Assembly: GCA_046957575.1 (NCBI GenBank)
Contig: JBKUOG010000008.1
Location: forward strand, 1-64,000
Length of the DNA: 64,000 nucleotides
Direction of reading: 5' to 3'
DNA from: UMGS1370 sp046957575
GTDB lineage: Bacteria; Bacillota; Clostridia; Lachnospirales; Lachnospiraceae
Below, piece by piece: positions 1 to 9,554 of the stretch (the stretch's first letter is position 1; each line of letters opens with the position of its first letter). A program made the translations under genes and the position numbers. The notes under the pieces are model-generated. The model searched no databases. It saw nothing but the letters and a program-made list of their open reading frames with translations, and had not been told where the DNA came from.

Positions 1-59
1 TCGAACACGCGACCTCTGCGTCCCGAACGCAGCGCTCTACCAAACTGAGCCACGCCTCG
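1..59 (-). tRNA. tRNA-Pro (anticodon CGG), 3' end outside window
   Basis: Read on the minus strand, the sequence begins with an acceptor half CGAGGCG, U8, and a D arm containing GGCTCAG...GGTAGAGC. The anticodon stem CTGCG/CGCAG encloses the loop TTCGGGA, which gives anticodon CGG and hence proline (codon CCG). The T arm is entered (GGTCGCGTGTTCGA) and then the window ends, so the 3' part of the T arm, the acceptor strand and any CCA are not visible. Confidence 0.9.
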
Positions 60-186
60 ATAAGCATTGCAGCTGTGAGCATTCTGCTCTCAACCACAAG
101 ACGTAGTATAATACAAAACTCTCCTACTGTCAATGGAAATTTTGCAAATTTTTTTAAAAATTGGCAAAATTCTTTTAAATCAATTC

Positions 187-220
187 ATGGGGGATGCCAA
201 ACTGCTTTACCATCCCCCAT
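187..220 (-). terminator. terminator-like hairpin after copZ
   Basis: A perfect 10-bp stem (ATGGGGGATG pairing with CATCCCCCAT) with a 14-nt loop lies 13 bp downstream of the copZ stop codon on the minus strand. The downstream tract is T-rich but interrupted, so termination may be moderate. It would end the copA-csoR-copZ transcript. Confidence 0.6.
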
Positions 221-233
221 AAAAATAGAGAAC

Positions 234-428
234 TTAAATTTCCACTGCGGAAAATCCCAGATCATCCAACAGCTCTACTGCCTTCTTTTCGCAGTGCTCA
301 CATCCATCAATGGTGATTGTCTTATTTTCCAGACTGATGGTATGCTTGATATCTGCTTCTGTCAAAGCCTTGTCAATTCTGGTTACGCATCCGCTGCACA
401 TCATTTCTTCGCACTTATAAGTCTTCAT
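234..428 (-). CDS. copZ: CopZ-like copper chaperone (HMA domain)
   Basis: This is a 64-residue heavy-metal-associated domain protein. The metal-binding loop is EEMMCSGC, with Cys11 and Cys14 in the family's CxxC arrangement. A second pair (GCEHC, near residue 43) is an extra cysteine motif not needed by classical CopZ. The family carries Cu(I) in the cytoplasm and hands it to the CopA ATPase or to the CsoR/CopY repressor. It is the last gene of the copA-csoR-copZ operon, all on the minus strand. The start ATG is preceded by an AAAGGAGAAT ribosome site. The copper role rests on the motif and neighbours; a related Hg or Zn chaperone is less likely. Confidence 0.85.
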   Translation of the reverse strand: MKTYKCEEMMCSGCVTRIDKALTEADIKHTISLENKTITIDGCEHCEKKAVELLDDLGFSAVEI

Positions 429-460
429 TTTTTTATTCTCCTTTTATCATTTATTTGTGT

Positions 461-490
461 CAGTTTAGAGCGGCACACCGTCCTAAACTG
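461..490 (-). other. intercistronic hairpin between csoR and copZ
   Basis: An 8-bp perfect inverted repeat (CAGTTTAG/CTAAACTG) with an inner CGG..CCG pairing lies directly after the csoR stop codon and before the copZ ribosome site. It has no T tract, so it is more likely an mRNA-stability or processing hairpin than a terminator. The function is inferred. Confidence 0.45.
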
Positions 491-790
491 TTATTTCATC
501 ATCTTCTGAATGGCAGCACATAGTTCATCCACTACATCCAAATCTCCGTTTTCAATATCTTGAACCACACAGGTCTTGATATGATTAGCCAACAATACCT
601 TGCTGAAACTGGAAAGAGCTGCCTGTGCTGCCGAAACTTGGGTCAGAATATCAATGCAGTACCGATCCTGCTCTACCATATTTTTAATTCCCCTTACCTG
701 TCCCTCTATCCGGTTCAGGCGAGTGAGCAGATCCTTTTGCTCTACCGGCTCTCTGTGTTTGTGCTTACAGCACCCCTGTTCCTCTTCCAT
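491..790 (-). CDS. csoR: CsoR-type copper-sensing transcriptional repressor
   Basis: This is a 99-residue all-helical DUF156 protein. The sensor residues of the CsoR family are present in the expected order: Cys45 in RYCIDIL, then His70 and Cys74 in NHIKTC, the C-H-C set that binds Cu(I). The signature LLTRLNRIEGQVRGI is intact. The N-terminus carries an extra CCKHKH stretch. The frame is open upstream to 871, but that would overlap copA, and the ATG at 790 has a good AGGAG ribosome site 6 nt away, so I chose it. CsoR binds the operon promoter without copper and releases it when Cu(I) binds; a matching palindrome lies upstream of copA. Confidence 0.9.
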   Translation of the reverse strand: MEEEQGCCKHKHREPVEQKDLLTRLNRIEGQVRGIKNMVEQDRYCIDILTQVSAAQAALSSFSKVLLANHIKTCVVQDIENGDLDVVDELCAAIQKMMK

Positions 791-825
791 CTGTTTTCTC
801 CTCGTTTCTTCTGCTGATTTTTTCC

Positions 826-3075
826 TTATAGTTTTAATCTTCTTAACCGCAATGCATTTCCTACTACACATACAGAACTTAGAGACATTGCGAACCCGCC
901 AAACATCGGACTTAACAGCGGACCTCCAAAAAGATACAAAACGCCTGCTGCTACCGGAATCCCCAGGGAATTGTAGAAAAACGCCCAGAACAGGTTCTGT
1001 TTAATGTTGCGGATCGTAGCCTTACTCAATTTGACTGCCCGATATACATCCATTAAATCTGATTTCATCAGAACAATGTCGCCGGACTCCAGAGCAATAT
1101 CGCTTCCGGATCCAATGGCACATCCGACATCTGCCTGAACCAGCGCAGGAGCATCATTAATACCGTCTCCCACCATCATAACGGTCTTTCCTTCTTTCTG
1201 AAGGCGGCTGACCTGAGCGGCCTTGTCTTCTGGCAGCACTTCTGCAAGAACTTCATCTACATGGGCCTGCCTTCCAATATACTCTGCAGTCTGGCGGTTA
1301 TCTCCCGTCACCATGTATACCTTAATTCCTGCTGATTTTAATTTGTCAATGGCATCCCTGCTGGTATCTTTAATGGTGTCTGCCACGCAGATCATTCCAG
1401 CCAGGCGGCCGTCAATGCACAGATACATAGGCGTCTTCCCCTGGCTGGCCCCATACTCCTTTTCCGCCTGTCCATCCGGCTTAAGATTCATCTTTTCTAA
1501 AAGGCGGCGGTTTCCTACGCTGATCCTCTGTCCATTTAAAACAGCTTCAATGCCGGATCCGGTAATGCTTGCAAATTCTTCCGGCATTTTGAGAGATAGA
1601 CCGTCTTCTTTAGCCTTTTCAACAATGGCCTGTCCGAGAGGATGCTCTGACATCTGTTCACAGCTGGCTGCAAAACTAAGGATCTCTTCCTTTGTCCGCC
1701 CTTCTTCCAGAGTAATCACATCCGTTACTTTTGGCTTTCCTTCTGTAATGGTTCCGGTCTTATCTAAAATAACCGTATCTACTTTGTGGCAGATTTCCAA
1801 CGCTTCCCCGCTCTTAATCAGGATTCCTTGACTGGCGCCTACTCCAGTCCCTACCATAATGGCTGTAGGAGTCGCAAGTCCCAATGCGCAGGGACAGGCG
1901 ATAACCAGAACCGCCACAAAAATGGTAAGCACAAAGGCAATATCCTTTCCGCCGATTACCAGCCACAAAAGAGCGGCCACAACCGCAATGACCATAACGG
2001 TCGGCACAAATACCCCTGCTACTTTATCGGCCAGTTTGGAAATAGGCGCTTTCTTTCCCTGGGCATCCTCAATCATTTTAATGATCTTAGACAGTGTGGT
2101 ATCGCTTCCCGTACGGGTAACTTCCACTTCCATGGCGCCATTGTAGTTCATACTGCCTCCGATAACTGTATCTCCCAGCTCTTTTTCTACTGGAACACTC
2201 TCTCCAGTCAGCATGGATTCGTCCACACTGCTGCTCCCTCTCACCACAGTACCATCCAGGGGTATCCGGCTGCCAGGCTTAATTAAAATGTGTTGTCCAG
2301 GCAGAACCATCTCGGTCTTCATTTCCGTTTCTGTGCCATTTTCATACAGAATTGCCGTATCCGGCGCCAGCTCCATCAGTTTTCGGATGGCCTCTGAAGT
2401 CTTTCCCTTGCTGCGGCTTTCCATATATTTCCCCAGCATGACCAAAGTTACCACTACTGCGGCAGACTCATAGTACAAATGGTGGGCGTTCATGGGATTT
2501 TTGAAAATCCCGATGGTCATAACCAGACTGTAGATAAAAGCACTTCCCGTACCAATGGCAACCAGAGAATCCATGTTGGGATTTCCTTTTATCAACGCTT
2601 TTGCACCTACAATGTAAAACTTGCGGCCGCAAATCAGAACTGCCGTTGTCAGGATTAGCTGAGCCAAGGCATACCCCATAGGCCCTGTCTCCATATCCAT
2701 AAAAGCCGGAAGAGGCAGAGGGAATGGAACCATATGGCCCATGGAAATATACAGAAGGGGCACTGCAAAACAGATGGCTGTAATCACCCGTTTTTTTTCA
2801 TTTTTCAGCTGAATCCGCTGTTTTTCCATCTCCCGTTCCTGTTCTTTTTTCTCTGCATCCGGATCCAGCAGCGTAGCTTTAAATCCTGCTTTGTCTACTT
2901 TCTGCATAATCATGTCCGGCGTGACCTGCTCCTCATCATACGTAATCACCATCCGGTTTGTCGTCAGATTGACATTGCTCTGATCCACACCCTCCATCTT
3001 TCTGGTAACCCGCTCTACTGCCCCGCTGCAGGCTGCACAGCTCATTCCATCTATTAAATAGCACTCTGTTTTCAT
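826..3075 (-). CDS. copA: CopA-type P1B copper-exporting ATPase
   Basis: The protein has 749 residues. In order it shows one N-terminal HMA domain with GMSCAAC (10-16), paired transmembrane helices, the actuator TGES (290-293), the intramembrane CPC metal site (394-396), the phosphorylation motif DKTGT (438-442), the SEHPL motif (about 476-480) and the hinge GDGIND (636-641). These are diagnostic for a P1B-1 ATPase that pumps Cu(I) out of the cytoplasm with ATP. It is the first gene of the copper operon and lies just downstream of a consensus promoter with a CsoR-like palindrome. The C-terminus is short, ending soon after the last helices, which is normal for the family. Confidence 0.96.
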   Translation of the reverse strand: MKTECYLIDGMSCAACSGAVERVTRKMEGVDQSNVNLTTNRMVITYDEEQVTPDMIMQKVDKAGFKATLLDPDAEKKEQEREMEKQRIQLKNEKKRVITAICFAVPLLYISMGHMVPFPLPLPAFMDMETGPMGYALAQLILTTAVLICGRKFYIVGAKALIKGNPNMDSLVAIGTGSAFIYSLVMTIGIFKNPMNAHHLYYESAAVVVTLVMLGKYMESRSKGKTSEAIRKLMELAPDTAILYENGTETEMKTEMVLPGQHILIKPGSRIPLDGTVVRGSSSVDESMLTGESVPVEKELGDTVIGGSMNYNGAMEVEVTRTGSDTTLSKIIKMIEDAQGKKAPISKLADKVAGVFVPTVMVIAVVAALLWLVIGGKDIAFVLTIFVAVLVIACPCALGLATPTAIMVGTGVGASQGILIKSGEALEICHKVDTVILDKTGTITEGKPKVTDVITLEEGRTKEEILSFAASCEQMSEHPLGQAIVEKAKEDGLSLKMPEEFASITGSGIEAVLNGQRISVGNRRLLEKMNLKPDGQAEKEYGASQGKTPMYLCIDGRLAGMICVADTIKDTSRDAIDKLKSAGIKVYMVTGDNRQTAEYIGRQAHVDEVLAEVLPEDKAAQVSRLQKEGKTVMMVGDGINDAPALVQADVGCAIGSGSDIALESGDIVLMKSDLMDVYRAVKLSKATIRNIKQNLFWAFFYNSLGIPVAAGVLYLFGGPLLSPMFGGFAMSLSSVCVVGNALRLRRLKL

Positions 3076-3127
3076 GTCTGGACTCCTTTCCCCTTATCCC
3101 CCGGATGCTTTTGCTTCTCAATCTTTA

Positions 3128-3191
3128 TATACCATATGGGGGTATAAGGTATGTATACTGGTATTATAAAATCCATCTATGAAAATGTCAA
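3128..3191 (-). promoter_or_regulatory. copA promoter with CsoR-like operator
   Basis: The minus strand carries a full-consensus sigma-A promoter: -35 TTGACA (3186-3191), a 17-nt spacer, and -10 TATAAT (3163-3168). About 9 nt after the expected start site lies the inverted repeat TATACC-N7-GGTATA (3128-3146), which contains a run of G as in known CsoR operators of the TACCC/GGGTA type. The -35 box overlaps the stop codon of the upstream nuclease gene. Confidence 0.8.
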
Positions 3192-5050
3192 TTCTTTTTT
3201 GAATATTTTCGGCTGTCAAAGTACACAAACCGGTCAATGGCCTCTAAAATATCCTGAAACTCTTCTCTGGGAGCCAGATCAATATATCGTTTTAAGAGTT
3301 CTGTTTCTTCTTTTTTGTAGCGGCCGTAGAAAATGTCAAACAGGTTATGTCCCCTCAGATGGATTTTAATTTCTTCCATATGCTGTTTCATATCCCCAGC
3401 AGAAGTAAAATCCCTGCCTATCGCCTGCTGCAGGTTCTGCCCACTTTTTAAACGGTGCAGATATTCTCTCCACTTCTCCCACAACGTCTCATAAAACGCT
3501 TCCGGAGAAGCTACAATTCCCAGCTTTGTCATGATTTCCGGATTTAAAAAGTAATTTTCAAAAGAGTAGTATTTTAATATCAGCACATTTTCCGGACGTA
3601 CCCTGGGAAGCTTATCTGCGTCTGCCAGAATCGCCTCGTCGTAATACCGGCAGAGCTGGCGCTTCAGCCCTTCGGCATCCTGGCCGTCCCCGTCCCGGAT
3701 CATCAGAAACTGATCCTTTATGTATAACTGGTTCATGTATTTTAAATTGGCATAGGTCTTAATGTTGGTACAGCTATTGGTGGTAATCACTGCAATCCGG
3801 GACAGGTTCCCATCCGGATCCGTAATTTCTGAATAGTATTTTTTCAACAGCAGGGGCAGACGGCTTTTGTCCTGTTTTCCCTCTACAAAGAACACAAAGC
3901 TGACGTTCATCAAGTCATTGGCTCCATAGCCCAAATCATCCAGAATCCTTCCAATATCCGTATGGCTCCGGATTGCCGAACAGTCGTCTCCGTCCAGAAC
4001 TACCTGGCGGATCTGGCGGCTGTTAAAGTTAAAAATCAGATTTGGGGAATGAGTGCTGAAGATTACCTGGTTTTTCTTAGAGAGATGGTATAAAATCTCA
4101 CTGGCTGTTTTCTGCAGCTGAGGATGGAGATACATTTCCGGATATTCTACCAGTACAATGGCAGGAACCTGATCCCGTTCCCCGCTGTACGTCTCTAAAA
4201 GGGACAGCATATAAATGTTTTTCATGCCCCTGCTTAAATTGTCAATGGACACCAGCCGGCCCGATTCTTCTTTATAAATCTGGGCCTGAATCTTAAAAAT
4301 CTCTTCCGGATTCCAGTTCAGACTGTATAAAATCTCTTCCAGTCCCCCATTTTTATGGAAATTCTCATTGAGGCGGCGGGTAAAGCTGCTTAAATTTACC
4401 TGGTACATCTTAAATTCCAGCAGCCGGGAAATCTCCATAATGCTTAATTCTTCCGGCTTTTTCTGATGAATCAGGCCAATGCACTGAAAACAGTGGCGGC
4501 AGGTTTTGGCTCCGTCAAAAATGCAGGAACCAACCTGGATCTCCCGCCTCATAATCCTTCCCTGGGTCAGAAGCAAATCGCTCTGCAAAAGCCCCATATC
4601 CCGATCTGCATTGATATAGGAAATCTTTGGAAGCATTTCTTCGATATATTTATTATGTTTTTTTATTCCGTCCCCGAACCGCCGTTTTCCACTCTGATTG
4701 ATGGTGCAGGTAAACGACAACGTTTCTCCCTGAAAAGAAGGAAGCCGCTTCCGGACTTCCTGTTCCCAGACAGAAAACCGCTTATAGGCGCTGACTGCTC
4801 CTCTTTTGTGAAACAGGGACAGGTCTTCTGCTGTGATTTCCAGAGAGACTTCCATCTCAATATTTTGAGCCTTTTCGTTGAAATCTCCCTCCTTTACCGG
4901 ACGGGATCCGGTAAGCAGGCGGACGGCATCCAGCACAGAGGTTTTTCCTGTATTATTTTTTCCAACCAGAATCAGCGCATTTTCAATGTCTTTTATTTCC
5001 ATGTCCTCAATGGACTTAAAATGACGGATACGAAGATAGGTAAAGCGCAT
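3188..5050 (-). CDS. OLD-family ATP-dependent endonuclease (AAA plus Toprim)
   Basis: The 620-residue protein starts with an SMC/RecF-like ATPase half: Walker A GKNNTGKT (30-37), a Walker B-like stretch LVEYPEMYLHP and an STHSPNLI switch motif. A Toprim nuclease half follows, with FFVEGKQDK and an acidic DGDGQD. This order is that of OLD-family nucleases, which act in phage defence or DNA repair. A cysteine cluster (CIFDGAKTCRHCFQC) within the ATPase half could bind zinc. I start at the ATG at 5050, which has AGGAGG 7 nt upstream; the longer open frame would overlap polC. It is not followed by a UvrD-type helicase (GajB), so it is a stand-alone class 1-like member. The exact function is unknown. 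Confidence 0.8.
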   Translation of the reverse strand: MRFTYLRIRHFKSIEDMEIKDIENALILVGKNNTGKTSVLDAVRLLTGSRPVKEGDFNEKAQNIEMEVSLEITAEDLSLFHKRGAVSAYKRFSVWEQEVRKRLPSFQGETLSFTCTINQSGKRRFGDGIKKHNKYIEEMLPKISYINADRDMGLLQSDLLLTQGRIMRREIQVGSCIFDGAKTCRHCFQCIGLIHQKKPEELSIMEISRLLEFKMYQVNLSSFTRRLNENFHKNGGLEEILYSLNWNPEEIFKIQAQIYKEESGRLVSIDNLSRGMKNIYMLSLLETYSGERDQVPAIVLVEYPEMYLHPQLQKTASEILYHLSKKNQVIFSTHSPNLIFNFNSRQIRQVVLDGDDCSAIRSHTDIGRILDDLGYGANDLMNVSFVFFVEGKQDKSRLPLLLKKYYSEITDPDGNLSRIAVITTNSCTNIKTYANLKYMNQLYIKDQFLMIRDGDGQDAEGLKRQLCRYYDEAILADADKLPRVRPENVLILKYYSFENYFLNPEIMTKLGIVASPEAFYETLWEKWREYLHRLKSGQNLQQAIGRDFTSAGDMKQHMEEIKIHLRGHNLFDIFYGRYKKEETELLKRYIDLAPREEFQDILEAIDRFVYFDSRKYSKKN

Positions 5051-5081
5051 AGTGGTTTCCTCCTCACAATCACAGATGCGA

Positions 5082-8000
5082 TTAAAAATCAAACAGAGAC
5101 AACTGATTGCTCTCAGGCAGATCTCCTAAAATATGGAGTTCTGACATTAAGTCGCAGACGGTTTTGCTGACCTTTGACCGGTTGCGGAAATCTTCCTTGG
5201 ACAAAAACGTTCCATCCTTTGCCGCATCTACAATGCCTTCTGCCGCTTTTTCTCCCAGACCGTCAATACTGCTGAGAGACGGCATCAGTTTTCCATCTAC
5301 AATCTGGAAATGACGGGCCTTTGCGCTGTAAATATCAATAGGGGTAAACTCAAATCCTCTGGCATACATTTCCTGGACAATTCTCATGTCCCGCAGCGTA
5401 TCCTGCTCTTTTTTCGACAAGGTATCGCTCCGCTTTTTGTAATCTGCCAGATGAACCTCTAATTTTTCTCTTCCCTGACACATCAGCTCATAGGAAAAGC
5501 CGCTGGCCCGGATACTGAAAAAGGCTGCATAATAGGCCAGAGGATAAAATACCTTGCAGTAGGCAATCCGCCAGGCCATCATAACGTAAGCCGCAGCGTG
5601 GGCCTTAGGGAACATATACTTAATCTTTTTACAGGACCAGATGTACCAGTCCGGCACTCCATGCTTTGTCATCTCTTCTTCCCATTCCGGCTTTAAGCCT
5701 TTTCCTTTCCGGACACTTTCCATAATGGTAAAGGAAAGTCCTTCTTCCAGCCCCATCTGGATGAGATAGATCATAATATCATCACGCGTACAAATGGCGG
5801 TCTGAATGGTGGCCTTGCCTTCCTGGATCAAGGTCTGGGCGTTGCCCAGCCATACGTCTGTACCATGAGACAGACCGGAAATCCGCACCAGGTCAGAAAA
5901 ATACTTGGGCTGGGCGTCAATTAACATCTGCATTGCAAAGTCTGTACCAAACTCCGGGATGCCAAGCGCTCCTAACTTACACCCTCCGATGTCTTCTGGC
6001 GTAATCTTTAAGGCAGAAGTATTCTGAAACAGAGACATGACTTCTTTGGAATCCAACGGAATGTCTTTTACCGGATCCAGACCGGTCAAGTCCTGAAGCA
6101 TTCGGATCATAGTCGGATCATCGTGTCCCAGAATATCCAGCTTTAACAGGTTGTGGTCAATAGAATGGTAGTCAAAATGGGTCGTAACCGTCATGGTAGT
6201 CATATCATTGGCCGGATGCTGGACCGGAGTAAAGGAATTGATTTCTTCCCCCAGCGGCAGTACGATAATGCCGCCTGGATGCTGTCCGGTAGTGCGGCGT
6301 ACACCCACACACCCCTGTACAATCCGGTTGATCTCGCAGTTCCGCTTTCTGGTTCCCCGTTCTTCGTAATATTTCTTGACATAACCATAGGCCGTCTTAT
6401 CTGCCAGGGTACCGATAGTCCCGGCCCTAAACGTCTGGCCTTTTCCGAATATAACTTCCGTATAGTCGTGAGCCTTACTCTGATACTCACCGGAGAAGTT
6501 TAAGTCAATATCCGGCTCCTTATCTCCTTTAAATCCCAGGAACGTCTCAAATGGAATGTCAAAGCCTTCTTTTTTTAAAGGTTCTCCGCATACCGGACAG
6601 TCCTTATCCGGCATATCGCAGCCTGCCATTCCGCTGAACTTCTTTACCTCATCGGAAGTAAAATCGCTGTAATGGCAATGAGGACAGTAATAATGGGGAC
6701 TTAACGGGTTTACTTCTGTAATACCGGCCATGGTAGCTACCAGGGAGGAACCGACGGATCCTCTGGAACCAACCAGATAGCCGTCTTCGTTGGATTTCCA
6801 CACCAGTTTCTGGGCAATGATGTACATTACCGCAAATCCATTGGAAATAATGGAATTCAGTTCCCGTTCCAGTCTTTCTACCACAATAGACGGCAGATCC
6901 TCTCCGTAGATCTCGTGGGCTCTGTCATAGCAGATTTTCCTTAATGTCTCGTCGGAATTGGGAATGACTGGCGGACATTTGTCCGGACGGACCGGTGCAA
7001 TAGGCTCGCACATATCCGCGATTTTCCTGGTATTGGTAATCACGATTTCTTCTGCTTTGTTGGGATCTAAGTAGTCAAATTCCTTCAGCATTTCTTCGGT
7101 AGTCCTAAGATATAAAGGCGCCTGTTCATCGCTGTCTTTAAAGCCCTGTCCGGCCAGAATGATACGGCGGTATACTTCGTCCTGGGGATCCAAAAAGTGA
7201 ACGTCACAGGTGGCACATACTGGTTTTCCATACCGGTCGCCTAACTGGATAATCTTTTTATTCAGATTGATTAAGTCTTCCCTGGTTTTTACCGTACTTT
7301 TCTCGTCCCGAAGCATGAAAGCATTATTTCCCAAAGGCTGTACTTCCAGATAGTCATAAAAATCGACGATTTTGGCCAGATCCGTCTCCGATACCTCCCG
7401 AAGCAGAGCCTGATACAATTCTCCTGCTTCGCAGGCAGACCCGATAATCAGTCCTTCCCGGTATTTTTCCAGTTCGCTTTTGGGAATTCTGGGCCTTCTG
7501 GCAAAGTAAGTCAGGTGGGACATGGAAACCAGTTTGTACAGGTTAATCCGCCCAATATCATTTTTAGCCAGAATAATCACATGGTAAGTGGGAAGTTTGC
7601 GGATCGCTTCTGCTGACACCTGACTGCTGTCATTTAACTGATTCAGATTCTCAATTCCCATCTTACGGAGCATGTCTACAAAAGCTGCAAAAATCTCTGC
7701 TGTCGCCCCTGCATCATCTACCGCCCGGTGGTGGTTTGCCAAAGAAATTCCCAGCGCCTTTGCCACAGTATCCAGCTTATATCGGCCCAAATTGGGCATT
7801 AACTGTCGGGCTAATGTAACAGTATCCAACACTGTCGGGCGAATCGCAATCCCCATTCTTTCTGCATTCTGTGTAATAAAGTTGACATCAAAAGAGGCAT
7901 TGTGGGCAACTAAAACTGCATCCCCACAAAATTCCAGAAATTTTGGAAGCACAACCGTAATATCCGGCGCCTCCAATACCATTGCGTCGCTGATACCGGT

Positions 8001-9554
8001 CAGCTTCTCGATTTCAAACGGAATGGGAATCTTGGGATTTACAAATGCACTGAACTTATCTGAGATTTTTCCGTCTGTCACTTTAACGGCGCCGATCTCG
8101 ATAATCCGGTCTTTTGATGGTGAAAATCCAGTAGTCTCAATGTCAAATACTACGTAGTCACCGGAAAAACTCTGGCCCTTTGGCCGCTCCACAAGCTGTT
8201 TTAAGTCGTCTACCAGATACCCCTCTACCCCATATAAAACTTTAAAGGAATCCCCTTTGTCCAGGGCGTGATTGGCATCCGGAAACGACTGAACGCAGCC
8301 ATGATCCGTTACTGCAATGGCAGGCATTCCCCATTTTTTCGCCCGTTTAATGATGTCTTTTACTTCAGACACTCCATCCATATCGCTCATTTTAGTATGG
8401 CAGTGGAGCTCTACCCGCTTTTCCAGACTGTTGTCCATACGCTTGGAGGTAAAGTCCTCGCATTTCTTAATTCCAGTTACGGATCCTAAGGTCAGTTCTC
8501 CGTCAAACTTGTCAATGGTGGTGACTCCCTTAATCTTAATAAAAGTCCCCATGGTCACCGCATTATTTACATCTTCCAGCATTTCTTCCCTGACAAACAG
8601 TTTGACAGTAATACTGTCCGTAAAGTCAGTAATGTCAAAAATAATAATGGTTTTCCCGCTTCTGAGTTCCCTGGAGTCTTTGGCAATAATCTTTCCCCGA
8701 AGAGTGACTTCTCCGATTTCCCCGTCAATCTTTTCAATCTCCATAAACTCGTCTTCAAAATCTCTGCCAAATAGCACATCCGGATTGTCAGAGCGTTTGT
8801 GGGTATATTTGCGTTCCTTGTCAAATTTGTTGCGCCCTTCTTTTAGTGCAGGTTTTTCTTCACCAGCTTTTCCTTTTACTTCAGGACCCGGTAAAACGGG
8901 AGTATCCTTTGTTTCTTTCTTGGGAGTTTTCGCCTGTACTGCCGGCTTGGACTCCTCAAAGGGCACATCATCCCTCCTTCTCTCCTTTGCCATCTGGCGG
9001 CATTCTTCTTCCAGCCGTTCTTCTAACTGTTTCCGAACCTTACTCTCCCTAGCCGGCACATATTGGAAGCGAATTTCTACGGGCAGTCCGCACCGCTCAA
9101 AAAAAATCTTTTCCAGAATACGTTTTAATTCTCCTGCCTTTTCCTTGGACACCATATTGTCTTCTATTGTCATCTCCATCAAATCCGATTCTGGAAAGGA
9201 AATCTCAGCTTTCCGGAATATGGTGTATTCGATAATGCTGTAATGTTTCAGCTCCATCAGAAGACTGTCTTTATAAACCACCAATAATTTTTCCGGCGTG
9301 TACTGGCCGGACAGATGGTATTTTTCCATAATTTTTATGGTCAGTTCTTTTCCGGGAAAAAGCTGATCCCGGATTCCCTTTTCCAGCGCATAAATATTGC
9401 TTTTGTGAATCAGCCTGGGACTTTCCAGATAAATGCGAAGAGAGCTTCTGTCTCTGGAAGAGGTGACTTTCGCCACCTGTACCAGATTTAAAAGCTCTTT
9501 TAGCTGAGATGCAATATTTAGTTGCGGAAATACATCAAAAAACGGTTTTCCCAT
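5082..9554 (-). CDS. polC: DNA polymerase III alpha subunit, Gram-positive PolC type
   Basis: The protein has 1,490 residues, typical of PolC. An N-terminal domain is followed by an OB-fold region, a PHP domain beginning HCHTKMSDMDG that is split by a DEDDh 3'-5' exonuclease starting FDIETTGFSPSKDRIIEIG, a zinc-binding stretch (CPHCHYSDF and DKDCPVCG), and the polymerase palm with PDIDLNFSG. The domain order distinguishes PolC from DnaE. It replicates the chromosome as part of the replisome. The 5' end overlaps the end of ispG by 20 bp, so translation is probably coupled. It closes the conserved uppS-cdsA-dxr-rseP-ispG-polC block. Confidence 0.97.
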   Translation of the reverse strand: MGKPFFDVFPQLNIASQLKELLNLVQVAKVTSSRDRSSLRIYLESPRLIHKSNIYALEKGIRDQLFPGKELTIKIMEKYHLSGQYTPEKLLVVYKDSLLMELKHYSIIEYTIFRKAEISFPESDLMEMTIEDNMVSKEKAGELKRILEKIFFERCGLPVEIRFQYVPARESKVRKQLEERLEEECRQMAKERRRDDVPFEESKPAVQAKTPKKETKDTPVLPGPEVKGKAGEEKPALKEGRNKFDKERKYTHKRSDNPDVLFGRDFEDEFMEIEKIDGEIGEVTLRGKIIAKDSRELRSGKTIIIFDITDFTDSITVKLFVREEMLEDVNNAVTMGTFIKIKGVTTIDKFDGELTLGSVTGIKKCEDFTSKRMDNSLEKRVELHCHTKMSDMDGVSEVKDIIKRAKKWGMPAIAVTDHGCVQSFPDANHALDKGDSFKVLYGVEGYLVDDLKQLVERPKGQSFSGDYVVFDIETTGFSPSKDRIIEIGAVKVTDGKISDKFSAFVNPKIPIPFEIEKLTGISDAMVLEAPDITVVLPKFLEFCGDAVLVAHNASFDVNFITQNAERMGIAIRPTVLDTVTLARQLMPNLGRYKLDTVAKALGISLANHHRAVDDAGATAEIFAAFVDMLRKMGIENLNQLNDSSQVSAEAIRKLPTYHVIILAKNDIGRINLYKLVSMSHLTYFARRPRIPKSELEKYREGLIIGSACEAGELYQALLREVSETDLAKIVDFYDYLEVQPLGNNAFMLRDEKSTVKTREDLINLNKKIIQLGDRYGKPVCATCDVHFLDPQDEVYRRIILAGQGFKDSDEQAPLYLRTTEEMLKEFDYLDPNKAEEIVITNTRKIADMCEPIAPVRPDKCPPVIPNSDETLRKICYDRAHEIYGEDLPSIVVERLERELNSIISNGFAVMYIIAQKLVWKSNEDGYLVGSRGSVGSSLVATMAGITEVNPLSPHYYCPHCHYSDFTSDEVKKFSGMAGCDMPDKDCPVCGEPLKKEGFDIPFETFLGFKGDKEPDIDLNFSGEYQSKAHDYTEVIFGKGQTFRAGTIGTLADKTAYGYVKKYYEERGTRKRNCEINRIVQGCVGVRRTTGQHPGGIIVLPLGEEINSFTPVQHPANDMTTMTVTTHFDYHSIDHNLLKLDILGHDDPTMIRMLQDLTGLDPVKDIPLDSKEVMSLFQNTSALKITPEDIGGCKLGALGIPEFGTDFAMQMLIDAQPKYFSDLVRISGLSHGTDVWLGNAQTLIQEGKATIQTAICTRDDIMIYLIQMGLEEGLSFTIMESVRKGKGLKPEWEEEMTKHGVPDWYIWSCKKIKYMFPKAHAAAYVMMAWRIAYCKVFYPLAYYAAFFSIRASGFSYELMCQGREKLEVHLADYKKRSDTLSKKEQDTLRDMRIVQEMYARGFEFTPIDIYSAKARHFQIVDGKLMPSLSSIDGLGEKAAEGIVDAAKDGTFLSKEDFRNRSKVSKTVCDLMSELHILGDLPESNQLSLFDF

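Noticed and set aside
4466..5170. 234-codon plus-strand open frame
   Set aside because: It is antisense to the OLD-like nuclease gene and extends into polC; no family resemblance.
8317..9243. 308-codon plus-strand open frame
   Set aside because: It lies antisense to the N-terminal part of polC, which is clearly coding; the product is Ser-rich low complexity typical of a shadow frame.
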